This document shows positions 13,330 through 25,229 of a stretch of DNA of 64,000 nucleotides, in pieces. The notes under the pieces are model-generated. The model made no database searches and was not told the DNA's origin. It was given only the letters and a program-made list of their open reading frames with translations. Source of the DNA: Liolophura sinensis (taxonomy: Eukaryota > Mollusca > Polyplacophora > Chitonida > Chitonidae); contig NC_088297.1 of the NCBI RefSeq assembly GCF_032854445.1, positions 8,293,375 to 8,357,374 on the forward strand. Reading direction: 5' to 3'. The position numbers and the translations under genes are program-made. Every line of letters begins with the position of its first letter. Positions within the stretch are counted from its first letter, which is position 1.

Positions 13330-14340
13330 CACAAAAGGGTACATAGCAAAATCAGCCTGAAAACAGAAAGGGTGAATAGCAAAACCAAATGCAGAAAAGG
13401 TGTGTACATATCAAAATCAGCATGCATGCAGAAAGAGCGTGCGTGTATAACAAAATCAGCTTGCATGCAGAAAGGGTGTGTAACAAAACCAGCTTGGATG
13501 GCGAAAAGGCCAACCCAGATTGAATACAAAAAAGGTTGTATAGCAAAACCAACTTGAATGTAGAAAAGGCTGTATAGCAAAACCAGATTGAATACAAAAA
13601 AGGTTGTATAGCAAAACCAACTTGAATGTAGAAAAGGCTGTATAGCAAAACCAGATTGAATACAAAAAAGGTTGTATAGCAAAACCAACTTGAATGTAGA
13701 AAAGGCTGTATAGCAAAACCAGATTGAATACAAAAAAGGTTGTATAGCAAAACCAACTTGAATGCAGAAAGGGTGTATAGCAAAACCAGATTAAATACAA
13801 AAAAGGTTGTATAGCAAAACCAACTTGAATGTAGAAAAGGCTGTATAGCAAAACCAGATTGAATACAAAACAGGTTGTATAGCCAAACCAACTTGAATGC
13901 AGAAAAGGCTGTATAGCAAAACCAGATTGAATACAAAAAAGGTTGTATAGCAAAACCAACTTGAATGTAGAAAAGGGTGTATAGCAAAACCAGATTGAAT
14001 ACAAAAAAGGTTGTATAGCCAAACCAACTTGAATGCAGAAAAGGGTGTATAGCAAAACCAGATTGAATACAAAAAAGGTTGTATAGCAAAACCAACTTGA
14101 ATGCAGAAAAGGGTGTATAGCAAAACCAGATTGAATACAAAAAAGGTTGTATAACAAAACCAACTTGAATGTAGAAAAGGCTGTATAGCAAAACCAGATT
14201 GAATACAAAAAAGTTTGTATAGCCAAACCAACTTGAATGTAGAAAAGGCTGTATAGCAAAAAGGGGTTGAGTGCATAGAAGGGTGTATATGAAAACCAGC
14301 TCGAATGCAGAAAATGGTGCATACTTAAACTAGCCTCAAT
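13330..14340. repeat. 34-bp minisatellite with 68-bp higher-order unit
   Basis: Two 34-bp monomer types alternate: one carries GCAAAACCAACTTGAATGTAG, the other GCAAAACCAGATTGAATACAA. They make a 68-bp dimer that homogenises together; edge copies are more diverged. The unit lacks minus-strand stop codons and 34 is not a multiple of 3. All three minus-strand frames therefore stay open for hundreds of codons; these are artefacts of the repeat. Confidence 0.96.
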
Positions 14341-15385
14341 GCAAAAATTAACAAACCAGAAAACACCAAAACACTTAATATGAAGGACAACAAATTAAAT
14401 ATTTTCGGAAATGCGCAATACCAGTATATATAGGTACGTATAGGCTTCATTCGTAAGGGCGGTCTGTATGTAGATAACAGACAGCGATGCATCAATGCTT
14501 CCATGCATGTATAGTATTAGACAAAATGGTTATCTTGTCAGTCAAGCACAAGCCGCTGTATACAACCATCCGTGATATTTTATATACGAGAGGCTGTGCT
14601 GCATGCGCCAATTTTTTGCAACCATTTGGTGATGGAAACGACTGCTTTCAGCTTGGAGTTTATTAATTATTTTGAGTGTAGGGTTTTTCTTTTTTGTCTT
14701 TTTTCCGTTATTCATCAACCGTTTTTTTTCCTTGACTCCTGGAAGTAGCTACTTACCCTGATGAGCCAGGCAGTTGTCGGCTATATAATTATACCGGAAT
14801 ATTCCTACAGAGTCACTTTCTTAAGTAGCCGTTGCTTGTCGGGGCGAAACATGGGGCTTTTTTGTCAAAGTACATCGCCGTATCTAGACAACGCAGTAAA
14901 ACAGATCCGTTCTGCAGAGACTGATGGTATACATGTGTGTCAGGTTTTTTGTAAAAAGTAAGGAGCTCAGAGACAAGGGGAAACTGAGACTGCTATGCGC
15001 TTGTTGCTAAGATGCAGACCGGATGTGTCATCGCCGTGTGTGGTGCCGTTACCATGTAGTATATATTTTCTCTCGAGACGCCTACATTTATGTAAGTGTC
15101 AACATGTATTTCGTCAAAGTCGTTTTTCCTACCTACTCTCGTTCATTTCATGATTGCAGGCTTGCAACGGGAAAAGTCACAACCTATACAAGATCACGTT
15201 TTGCTTCTTCATTATTAAAGAGAGATGAGAACTGAGGATCAGTGATTACCAGACACATACCTGACTGGTTGATTGATTGAATGACTCATTTGATGATTAG
15301 TTGATTGATTGCCTGAATTTTTTGTGGATTGATAAATGTGCAGTTTCTATGGCAATAAAAGTCAACATGTCTTGATTTTTTAATT
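14341..15385. other. No gene recognised
   Basis: No repeat or supported exon seen. Confidence 0.4.
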
Positions 15386-15592
15386 ACGGGGCATAGTGGT
15401 TATAGCGTGCTAACAATACACCATGACACAGGTGCCTCCCATCAATGCCGTGGTTGTAAGTTCAGGTCCATTTCATGCTGGCTTCTTCTCCGGTCGTATA
15501 TAACCACTTTCTTCCCACCATAATGCTGGCCGCAGTCGTACGACATAAATTATCAATCAAATAAATATATAAACAAATAAGTAAATAATTAG
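15386..15592 (+). mobile_element. tRNA-headed SINE, internally shortened
   Basis: A tRNA-like head (GGGGCATAGTGGTTATAGCG) and a B-box-like GTAAGTTCAGGTCC lead into CATGCTGGCTTCTTCTCCGG. The body then jumps to CCCACCATAATGCTGGCCGC and an AAAT-type tail. The central part seen in full copies is deleted. Confidence 0.7.
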
Positions 15593-15686
15593 TTCCATTG
15601 GAGTGAGGCGATGTAACGAACACTATTACAACTAGGCTTACTATAAAGCCCTTCACTGTCCCTGGGTCTGTCTACCCAACCTCCAC

Positions 15687-15898
15687 CTTGTTCAAATCTT
15701 AATAAATACTGGCATTTATCAGCATCAACACTGACTTTGACCTCCGTGGGAGAACGCTTTAACGCGCAAGCCAAGGACGTGCAGTCTGTCACGGATGAAG
15801 CGGATTGGCAATGGTAAATCGGGGAGAGTGACGCAGCCGAGCCAACCCATTCACTAATGTGTTCATCTCTTTGTATATGACAAAATTCTACCGCAACA
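15687..15898 (-). CDS. Possible exon, unidentified protein
   Basis: An open minus-strand segment with balanced, non-repetitive amino acid use and several cysteines (CTSLACALKRSPTEVKVS is typical). It lies between a weak acceptor-like AG (15,899) and a donor-like GTGGAG (15,686). I do not recognise the protein and see no partner exon. It could be chance. Confidence 0.22.
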
Positions 15899-16345
15899 CT
15901 ACCCACTTAAAACCGTTATGTTGGAGTTACAGCATCAGTCTGACAGGTTAGATAAAACACACCCTGTCCCATTATCGGAATATATCATCTGTTATGTATT
16001 CAAAAAACATCGCCTTGCAAAGCAGCGGTATGTAAACATACCGGTTTGAGTCATAAGAACAACAGCTAAATATCAAACAAGTTCAGAAAAGGAAAAGAAC
16101 AGCCATAATTTTGTCAAAATTGGACTTAACCGACCACAACTGAAACATGACCTGTAACTGCCTGGTGAAGCCGTATAAAAGGTTTTAAATCAGATTGACA
16201 AACTGTTTGCTGAGTTCATTAAGGAAAACTACTAAGGCCCCAAGCAAGACAGAATGGGTCATGGATTTGTCGAAATGACAGTAACCTCTGTAGACAGTAG
16301 GATGGACAGACGAGGGGTATGAGCCTACAAAATCCATTCTCAGTA

Positions 16346-16455
16346 CCGATGTAATTATTCATTTATCTGATTGGTGTTTTACGCCATACTCAAGAATATT
16401 TCACTTATACGACCTGCATTGTGATGCGAGGAAACCCACGACCATCTGCAAGTTG
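16346..16455 (-). mobile_element. SINE tail-side fragment
   Basis: GATTGGTGTTTTACGCCATACTCAAGAATATTTCACTTATACGACC, a deletion, then GAGGAAACCCACGACCATCTGCA. This is the A-rich-tail side of the main SINE in antisense, without its head. Confidence 0.75.
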
Positions 16456-16639
16456 GTGGCAGAGCTTCACACGTATGACCGGGTACACTTATAAAACAAT
16501 TTACTAACATAACTCTCCTTTGAGTACTATAAAAGCCGACATTGCTTCATTTAAGAGTGCCTGAACACTTTTTCAACACAACTTTCCACTTAACCGTGGT
16601 ATAGAGGCAAACAATAACGGATTCTTCCACAACCAGAAT

Positions 16640-16775
16640 TTATTTATTTATTTTATTAGTGTTTTAAGCCGCACTCAAAAATATTTCACTTGTACGACGG
16701 CGGCCTGCATGTGGGGCGAGAAAACCGGGGAGAGCCCAGGGGAAAGTCCCCGCCATCCGCAGACTGCTGAGACTC
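16640..16775 (-). mobile_element. SINE tail-side fragment
   Basis: A TTTATTTATTTTATTAG tail (antisense) followed by the conserved body (CAAAAATATTTCACTTGTACGACGGCGGCC) up to CCATCCGCAGACTGCTGAGA. The tRNA-like head is missing. Confidence 0.75.
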
Positions 16776-17386
16776 GTACTGATACAGAAGACTACAAAAC
16801 GACCTGCGAAGAAAACACAAACCAACATAGTTTCTGAAATAGGCTTAAACTTTGTATTTGTTCAAGGTGTCTCCTTCGTTCACAGAGACACCATACAAAA
16901 AGGTGATGCTATATACAACATGCTCCTGTGAGGCGAAAACACAAGCTCTTTAGTCTTCTGTTCACAAGTGGCCTGCTCATACATGTAGACGATAAAAGTT
17001 CCGAAACGGTATTGCATGTTTTTCCACGGCTCGGTAAAAATAACTCACTGGATATATTGTAACACAGGATGAAAGAGAGCCTTTGGAATTCCAATCCGTG
17101 CGAAAACATCAACAGTGTGGAAGTAACAGTCTGCATAGCCCGAGGTGCTGCTTTTGATGTGCCGAGCTAGTTACCGTCGATCGAGAGAATATAGCTTCAA
17201 CAATTGAAACGCTGTTGGCATCGTTTGATCGGAGTACGTACGCGTCTGGTTCCTGCGCATCGCTGCCTATATAACCGACATGTAAAAATACCAAAATCCA
17301 TGCAGGCTCTTCATACTCGGATAAATTGATTCCGCTCATGTAATCTTACAGGAAGGATTTTATTTCTGTATTTCTGCGTGTATACG

Positions 17387-17391
<5 letters not shown>
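16776..17391. other. No gene supported
   Basis: A minus-strand open frame begins with ATG at 17,339 (MSGINLSEYEEPAWILVFLH) and has fairly protein-like composition. I see no splice partner or family resemblance, so it is left uncalled. Confidence 0.3.

Positions 17392-17455
<64 letters not shown>
17392..17455. repeat. (AT)n microsatellite
   Basis: About 32 AT dinucleotides, the third long AT array in the window. Confidence 0.97.
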
Positions 17456-17459
<4 letters not shown>

Positions 17460-17808
17460 TTTGACAAATACAGGCGCGAGTTCGAAACCAAGTATAGACT
17501 GTTGAGTTTACAACTCCTTGTTATAAAAACGAACAGGAACAGTGCTTAACTCTACGTTCTATACATGTCTTTAAATTTGCAAACAAATGGCATAGTAACC
17601 ATGAATCGAAATTTTCTTATATGGACCTGAACACGAATCAAATAAAAATCAAAATACTTTCCATATTAAATACTGACTGTAAATCATTTCATTTATATAT
17701 GGCCTTTTCAACATATTAAATAAAATATATCCAAAATAGCATATGACATACATATGTTATACGTATGTATGGCTTAAATGATCGTCACCTTGCGTTATAT
17801 ACATCTGA

Positions 17809-17836
17809 CACACACACACACACACACACACACACA
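17809..17836. repeat. (CA)n microsatellite
   Basis: About 13 CA dinucleotides. Confidence 0.95.
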
Positions 17837-17872
17837 TCATATATTGGCATCATATATTCAAAGGATCAAATA

Positions 17873-18143
17873 TCTTATTTATTTACTTATTTGATTGGAG
17901 TTTTACGTCGTTCTCAAGAATATTTCACTTATACGACGGTGGCCAGCATCATGGTGGGAGGAAACCGGGCACAGCCCGGGGGAAACCCACGACCATCCGC
18001 AGGTTGCTGGAGGCCTTCCCACTTACGGCCGTAAAGGAAGCCAACATGAGCTGGACTTGAACTCACAGCGACAGCATTGGTGAGACGCTCCTGGGTCATC
18101 ACGCTTCGTTAGCGCGAAAACCAACTGAGCCACAGAGGCCCCC
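17873..18143 (-). mobile_element. Full-length tRNA-derived SINE with 12-bp target duplication
   Basis: Read on the minus strand, it has a head GGGGGCCTCTGTGGCTCAGT with an A-box-like TGGCTCAGTTGG and a B-box-like GAGTTCAAGTCC. The conserved body follows (CTGCGGATGGTCGTGGGTTT, GCTGGCCACCGTCGTATAAG), then an AAAT-type tail. The 12-bp direct repeat AAGGATCAAATA flanks it exactly (17,861-17,872 and 18,144-18,155). This proves insertion by target-primed retrotransposition and fixes the ends. Confidence 0.93.
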
Positions 18144-18702
18144 AAGGATCAAATAAATTCCCACTCTAATAATCATATGACCGGTACGTGCATTTTATAT
18201 TTCTCGGGGTCACATAAAAACCCATCACTAAATCCAATTGATGTAAATATATATCAAGCCCACATAAAAGTTCAAACGACGCCCCTCTCCAAGTGCTGAC
18301 AACTTACGTCAAGACCAATAAATCCTGTGCGCAGGAATCTCATAAGAAATAGTTCGAGGGAACGGAATAAGTTATTTTACATACACATTTACTAGCTAGT
18401 GACGGACTCCTGTGGCATCTCAACAACGAAGTCTGACTGACAGTAACAAACATGTAATCATTGTATGGAATTCTCCAGCTGTCAGAAACAAAAGAAATTC
18501 CCAAATAACGTTCTGTTTTAGGGGAGAATTCTTGTGCCATCCTGTGTTAAAAGTAAACATTTCATCCATTCGGGATAATGAGTCCGCGGTGAAAAGTAAT
18601 TTAAGGATCTTTAAGTAAATAGTTCGGCTATTTCTAACACATGCACCTGCTGGTCTTACATATCTAGTCAAACATTCTTTTTTTTTTCAAAAGAAACACG
18701 CA

Positions 18703-18797
18703 GATTTATTTATTTAATTGATTTGTGTTTTACACATTAAAGCCGAAGGAAACCGGACATATCCCGGAGGAAACCTACGACCATCCGCAGGCTGACT
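18703..18797 (-). mobile_element. SINE tail-side fragment, degraded
   Basis: ATTTATTTATTTAATTGATTTGTGTTTTACA, a deletion, then GAAGGAAACCGGACATATCCCGGAGGAAACCTACGACCATCCGCAGG. Confidence 0.65.
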
Positions 18798-21249
18798 ATA
18801 TACTCGACAGATCTCATGCCTCGTTTCTAATTATATTTTAACAAACTTCAAGAACATTGTAATGTTGTGTATGTATTTAAACAGTTTTGAGGGGTAGAAT
18901 TCCCCCTATTTCAAACAAAAATTGTCTCCACAACAATAATGCGTCAAATTTTCTACTTCCTTTGCGTTGTTTTCATATAATTGTTTAAAGAAATTAACGA
19001 GAACATAGCATTTGGAGTGAATCAAGAGCATCGACGTCAAATAAATTCTGATTTTGTTCACTGTGTTGTATAGTTTTTCATTCAAAATATATGTATACAC
19101 TTTCGAATTACACTCTAGTTCATGATACTTTTATTACTGCGAAATGTGGAGCTCAAACCAATGTTTAAATTCATGGTATAAGCATAGTGATGAGATGAGA
19201 AGATATTCTTTCGAAACGTTTTATTCATCTACAATATCCTATCTTATAGCTGTTATCTCATACTGCATTTACCTCTTTCAAATCGAAGAGGAAGTTTTCC
19301 AAGCAAAAAAGAAAAGGAAACGCATACGATTCTGTTAAGACATCAAATCCTCTAGCTCCTCTAGAGTTAATAGATAGGCTTTTGCAATGGAAAATATTAT
19401 TGGCATTTTTCACTAAGTATCAATTCTGTACCAATTTTCGTTGTGCAACGTTTTAGGCGAAATTGTGTAAATGATAGACGAGTTACAAGTCAGCGGCTTT
19501 GATGAATACAGGCAACAAGTTTGCTGCAGGGAATAGTCGAAGGGCAAACTTCCCACTTGTTTGGAGTTGGTGTCAAATGGCCATATATCCTTCATCGCTA
19601 TTACAAACTATGAATAGCCCGAAAGATCGGACAGATAAGCACGGTGATATTGTGAAGAAGCTGTTGAGATTTTTTCTGCTATGAGAGTTCTTTTAACATA
19701 CATGCCCGTTGCATTACCAATCACCATGACAACGTATAAAATCACTTTACCAAAGAAAAGCAAAAGATGAGAAAACTTACCCATGTCTTCTTCCCGTCAC
19801 TGTAAAAGTTAGTATAAGCATGATAGTATACTCATGGTGGTCTCGGCAAATCCCGTTGATACAGTAGACACCGATCTAGCTCAGTCGAGAGCTACAGGAG
19901 TCCTGACAGATCAACCCGGCCGGTAGTAGTAAACTCTGAGGCGGTCGTAAAAGAGAAAGTCAGTCCCAACTACCGTCAGAACGGGGGCCTTCCGCAGGAG
20001 GCAGGCCTATGAGTCTTGGTGTTAAAGCTGTACCCGTGCCTTAAAACGCTTCCACCATCTGCCCGCCACATTAGTCGTACACCGTGGATCTGCTAGTGTA
20101 CATTTTGGAGAGAAAATAACCAGTCCCTTGTGAGAGACTAAACAGAGGGGGCGAAAGAGGGCGGTTGGGAGATTGAGGGGTCGGGCCATGGAGTGGGGTG
20201 AGGGGTGAGGTGGAGGAGGAGGGGAGAGAAGTCTAAGGGGGATCCGATTCCGTCTTCACTTAATCGCCTCTTGCCCTTTCTGCCGCATGCTTGAAAGTCC
20301 AGTGGTTAATACAGTACAGGAATCACTCCATCCGATAGTTTGTACACGTGGAATTACTTCAGCCTGAATACGAAAATCACCCTCCTTCCCCGGAATGGTT
20401 AAACAGAGGGTTCAGTCATTCAGTTGACCGTCACGTGTGGCTTTTGTTTTCATTGACACCCATGACCACCAAACCTGAGTTCACTTGCAAGGACAGAGGG
20501 CAACACGAGAGCACAGGAAATAGCACACGCATGCAAAAAAAAAAAAAAAAGAAAAACGTTTAACAACGTTGTTGCAGTTAACGAGTGTGTTGCACTAATT
20601 TATGTTTTGTGTTGATGTCAAAATATTTGTGTTACTATTGATTTGTTTAGCATTCTCGGCAACAGATGCTTGGGCGTAAGACTCCAAGCACAGGATCAAA
20701 AGCTAGCGCAGTCATCCCAGCGGTTAATTAATGCCCCAGGCGATCAGACGCAAACTGTCAATTAATCAAACAATGCATTCTCCATTCCAGTTCAATAATT
20801 TTTTTATTCGTTATATTAATGGGATTGTTGTCGTATTAAATAGCATTTTGTTGTTTCGCCACATTACCTCGTACCCAAGAGTAATTCACTGACACAAGAC
20901 TGTTCCGTGTCTGGATGAGCAAAGGAAAACCAGAGTGAAATAACAGTTAAGTAATACCCAACAACATAGGCAGTGGAATCAGCGAGAGTTGGATTCGAAA
21001 ATGCGACTTTGTTTGCATGGGCGATGGAGATCAAGTTAATAATCATATACGACATATTCTTCTGATTTTGGAATTCTCTTTGTGAGCCATACAGATCTTC
21101 AATTAGTTCGAGCAATTTTAAATAAAAAGCTTAAAGTAATTCCGTCAAAAGTCACTGTGTTCGAACACATATGCATATATCTCTACGGATTCATTTTTAC
21201 GGCCAAGCGTGTAAATAAACACAAATAACTCAGTGAATTATATAGTATT
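18798..21249. other. No gene recognised
   Basis: A GC-richer stretch lies at about 19,850-20,280, with a G-rich tract at about 20,140-20,250. It could be regulatory but has no recognisable exon next to it. A 14-base A run lies at about 20,537. Confidence 0.35.
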
Positions 21250-21430
21250 TACTTATTGATTGATTTATTGACTTATCGATTTATTTATTTGATTGGTCAG
21301 TGCCGTACTGAACAACTTTTCACTTACTTGACGGCATTCACAGGTTTATTGGTATAAGAAACTGGAATAACCCACCGCCCATTGCCAGTTACCTGACAAA
21401 CTTCCTGACTTAAAGCTGTACCCGAACCAG
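21250..21430 (-). mobile_element. Degraded SINE-like fragment
   Basis: A TTTATTTATTTGATTGGTCAGTGCCGTACTGAACAACTTTTCAC start resembles the tail-side of the SINEs here. It is followed by ACCCACCGCCCATTGCCAGTTACCTGAC, a variant body. Confidence 0.45.
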
Positions 21431-22034
21431 AGGGTGTTAAATTTGGGCCTGCGCTATTATACCGATTATTGTCTCACTGGCTACATTCTATGTCAGCCCT
21501 ATGAACATTTCAACGTTCAGATATGTTGTTAGCGTAAAGTTTCAAACAAAAATACACTTATGATTAACTATGAAAGACATGGCTTGTTGCTTGGTGAGCT
21601 GCGTGTTGGATGGTGACTGCCGCTAAGTTACACGAGACCGTCACCATGGTGTCACGAGATGGCGCTTAGTGAATGAGATAAATCCATATCTATTTCCTTT
21701 TATAATGACTCTTTCAACCCGGATTGATAAAATGCATTTATTTGCGGGGCGATGCCTACTTAGAAACAATTAATTCCTTTCGACAATATGGCTGAACTAT
21801 TACCAGTGTTGCGTAACACTTCATTATTTGATTCGAAAACATTTTTTCAGTGCACGTCGTCAACATACATCTGATCGGTCTCATGGACTTAAGCCTTTGT
21901 CTATGCAGAAAAAAAACGTGAAACACACCAGAGCAGCGAAGGCAGAGTAATGCATTAGGTTGGTACGTATACGGCTGCCTGGCACTTTTATCGCAGATGC
22001 AGATTATTGTAACTATTTATTGTAAATCTTGTAA
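21431..22034. other. No gene recognised
   Basis: No supported exon or repeat. Confidence 0.4.
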
Positions 22035-22180
22035 AGTCTGGCAACAACCTGCGGATGGTCATCAGTTTCCCCCGGGTCTGTCCGGTGTCCTCCCACAATA
22101 ATACTGGCTGCCGCCGTAGAAAGTGAAATATTCCTGATTACGGCATAAAACACCAATCAAGCATATAAGTAAATAAATTG
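22035..22180 (+). mobile_element. SINE tail-side half
   Basis: GGCAACAACCTGCGGATGGTCATCAGTTTCCCCCGGG through GTGAAATATTCCTGATTACGGC to an AAAT-type tail, with no head. Confidence 0.75.
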
Positions 22181-22254
22181 TAACTACCGACTTGAATTCA
22201 AAGTCAAATACCAAATTTTCTCGTTTACTTTAATTGACCTTCCCATGTATACGG

Positions 22255-22363
22255 CAGGCGAGGAAGCCAGCATGAACTGGACTTGAACTCACATTGACCG
22301 CATTGATGGGGGCTCCTGGGTCATTGCGCAACGCTGGCGTGCTAATCTTCTCGGCCACGAAGG
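22255..22363 (-). mobile_element. SINE head half in opposite orientation
   Basis: The antisense of a SINE head (GAGGAAGCCAGCATGAACTGGACTTGAACTCAC ... GTGCTAATCTTCTCGGCCACGAAGG). It lies 75 bp from a tail half on the other strand, so either a SINE was split by an inversion or two truncated insertions sit next to each other. Confidence 0.65.
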
Positions 22364-22919
22364 AAACGACTGATTACCGAGCACACAGGACAAATACAAG
22401 TTAAGACGCACAGATATGATATGCGCTTGAGTGACCCTATGTCAATACTCCAAATATATATATATATAAACAACACAACAATTAATGTTTCCAGGTTCAA
22501 TAAAAATATCCATTGTATCCTAACTAAAAACAAACAGGCCATTGTCATCCAAAACATAATGGCGGTCAAAGCATATCGCAGTTTGGATGTTGATATAAAA
22601 TGTACGAGTTGACGAGTTCGTTGTTTCACCTTTGTCTGTTCTGTATTGTGTAGTGAGTGAGACGAGGCATTGATATGACAGGAGTGTTGTAAAAACAAAA
22701 GAAAAAATGATTGATTTTTATTTGTTTCTTTTACACACCATAATGGAAAAAGCACGAAGAGTTTTGTTTAAATAAACAAACAGATTCCAGAACAACACAC
22801 AATTCAAATATAAACTCATCGCACGTTGAGCCGTGTATAACATACATATGACTGCATTGGTATATCGGTCACACCGACATTTGGAACTAAGGCCACACAC
22901 ACGGAGACATATTTTCTTT
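22364..22919. other. No gene supported
   Basis: A 137-codon minus-strand open frame lies here, but it is low-complexity hydrophobic, crosses an AT microsatellite and lacks splice support. Confidence 0.35.
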
Positions 22920-23062
22920 ATATATTTATTTGAATCTCATTTAACGGCTAAAATTTTTCTCTTATACTATGGCGACCAGTTTCATGGGAGGAGGAAATCG
23001 TAACGCCCAGACAAAACCACTGACCTTTGGCAAGTTACTGACGAACGCCCCGCATGTCGTAC
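22920..23062 (-). mobile_element. SINE fragment (ACTGACCTTTGGCAAGTTACTGAC-type)
   Basis: TATTTATTTGAATCTCATTTAACGGC then TATGGCGACCAGTTTCATGGGAGGAGG and CCACTGACCTTTGGCAAGTTACTGAC. It shares its body with the copies near 1.8, 42.1 and 55.3 kb. Confidence 0.6.
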
Positions 23063-23092
23063 AGATGTACAAACAATATTCGTTCTTTTCAT

Positions 23093-24215
23093 TTGTTTTA
23101 TTTATTTTATGGTCGCTCAAGAAATTTTCACTTATGATGGAGTTCAGGTTAATGGGTGGAGAAAACTTGACAAAACCTGGAGGAAACCACCGACCAATGC
23201 AAGATACTAGGCAATCCTCATCAGGTAATGGGTAGAGGCAACTTGACAGGGCCTGGGGGAAACCACCAACCATAGCAAGGTACAAGGCAACTCTCACCAG
23301 GTAATGGGTGGAGGAAACTTGACAAAGCCTGGAGAAAACCACCAACCATTGCAAGGTATCTGGCAATCCTGATCATGTAATGGGTAGAGGAAACTGAACA
23401 GGGCCTGGAGAAAACCACGATCAGTGCAAGGTGCCAGGCAGTCCTCATTATCTAATGGGCAAAGGAAACTTAACAGGGCCTGGAGGAAACCATTAACCAG
23501 TACAAAATATCTGGCAATCCTCATCAGGTAATAGTTAGAGAAAACATGACATGACCTTAAGGAAACCACCAACCAATGCAAGGTACCTGGCAATCTTCAT
23601 CAGTGGAGGAAACTTGACAGGGCCTGAAGAAAACCACCAACCAGTGCAAGGTACCAGGCAATCCTCATCAGGTAATGGGTAGAAGAAACATGATAGGGTC
23701 TGCAAAAAGCACCAACAAGTGCATGATACCTTTCAATCTTTATCAGGTAATGAGTGGAGGAAACCGGGTTAAGGGCGGAGGAAACCGCCAATTAGTGCAA
23801 GGTACTAGGCAATCCTCATCAGGTAATGAGTGGAGGAAACCGGGTTAAGGGCGGAGGAAACCGCCAATTAGTGCAAGGTACTAGGCAATCCTCATCAGGT
23901 AATGGGTGGAGGAAACTTGACAGGGCCTTTAGGAAACTACCAACCAGTGCGGGATACCAGGCAATCTTCATCAGGCAATGGATGGAGGAAACTCGACAGG
24001 GCCTGAAGAAAACCACCAGCCATTGCAATATACCTAGCAATCCTCATTAGATAATGAGTGGAGGAAACCAGGGCAAGGCCGGAGGAGACCATCAACAAGT
24101 GCAGGGTATCTGGCAATCCTCATCAGGTAATGGATGGAGGAAACTTGACAGGGCCTGATGAAAACCACCAGCCTTTGCAAGATACCTGGCAATCCTCATC
24201 AGTTATTGGGATAGA
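23093..24215 (-). repeat. SINE-seeded minisatellite, 75-76 bp unit, about 13 copies
   Basis: The first about 120 bp are a recognisable SINE piece in antisense (TTATTTATTTTATGGTCGCTCAAG ... GGAGGAAACCACCGACCAATG). From about 23,137 a segment of that body repeats head-to-tail. Each unit carries GGTAATGGGTGGAGGAAAC, then GGCCTGGAGGAAACCACC and GCAAGGTACCTGGCAATCCT. Measured spacing between GGCAATCCT landmarks is 75-76 bp. Two neighbouring copies (about 23,755-23,900) share a variant GGGTTAAGGGCGGAGGAAAC, a local recent duplication. Confidence 0.9.
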
Positions 24216-24239
24216 ATTTAAGCCGTACAGCAGACAGAG

Positions 24240-24535
24240 TTAAACCGGAGCAGCGACATCGCCAGGATATAGCTGGAATGTTGCCGCTGGAGCGTTAAGT
24301 CATAATCATTTATCAAGAGCAGCGACGACGGCGTGATAGCTGGCAAATGGTCACACTTAACCGGTGAAATACCGCCTCTTGTCATTTTACCTCAGTTAAA
24401 TTTTTATTCTAACTGTTCAAGTAAATGCTTCAGGAGTAGTTATTTACACGCTCCCTAGCACCATGGCTTAAATAGAATTACGTTCACAAAATGCAGTGAT
24501 GTTGATGGCAATTTATGGAACGTTACTGGTGTACA
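24240..24535 (+). repeat. Dispersed repeat family D, copy 1
   Basis: Shares ordered words with 39.26 kb and 63.18 kb: GGAGCAGCGAC, TTACCTCAGTTA, TTATTCTAACTGTTCAAGTAAATGC, TTTACACGCTCCCTAGCACCATGGCTTAA and AACGTTACTGGT. No tRNA head, no A-rich tail and no open frame. Element class unknown. Confidence 0.7.
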
Positions 24536-25229
24536 GTTACTCAGAATTCTGTGTTGTAATCACATTTAACATACAATAACATTAAAACAATGCAAAGGAG
24601 CCAAGAGTCGCAACTGAAATGGAGAGAGATGAATTCGAACTCTTGACCCTTAGGTTAGGGTGTAGTGACTATATGTCAGAAGTCGTTTGTCCTGCTCTCA
24701 GACTATAAACTGTGTGATTCGACTGATATTCTGGTGGTTTCCTCTATCTGGTGGTAGGAAACAAAACCTCAAATATTTTCGGAATTTTGTATCTGTCTCT
24801 TTGCGTCATAAAGCGTAATATACACTAGCCTCGGTGTAACACACGTCGTGCACAAAATTATTCAATCATCAAGGGAGATAATCATAACTAGATTTAACTG
24901 AATGTTTAACCTGTGTAGTTATTCCTCTTTAATATCATTAGGTCACAATATTACAGAAATGCCTTCGCTGACAGGCACAAATACAGGCATATGGAAGGTG
25001 AGGTAGCAATAAAAGCTTACAACTACATATATGCATGTATTCTATATGAATGGTAGCAATAAAGAGTTTTGATTTACTTTGCAAAACTTCGCTTCTACCA
25101 CCCAAATATCTATATCTCACGCAGCAGTAACAAACTTAACCAAATGCAATAAATAAACTTCAGATGAAGAGGAGAGCTAAAATATAGCATTCAAGTGTGA
25201 CATATATATATATATAGATATAAATATAT
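24536..25229. other. No gene recognised
   Basis: No supported exon; AT-rich. Confidence 0.4.

Noticed and set aside
13352-14322. Long minus-strand open frames of 160-288 codons
   Set aside because: They lie wholly in the 34-bp tandem array. All three frames are open because the unit lacks stops, and there is no splice or start context.
22342-22755. 137-codon minus-strand hydrophobic open frame
   Set aside because: Low-complexity, crosses an AT repeat and part of a SINE head, no splice or family signal.
23137-24215. Regular 76-bp repeats as a CRISPR array
   Set aside because: The whole unit repeats with no unique spacers, the source is a SINE, and the genome is eukaryotic.
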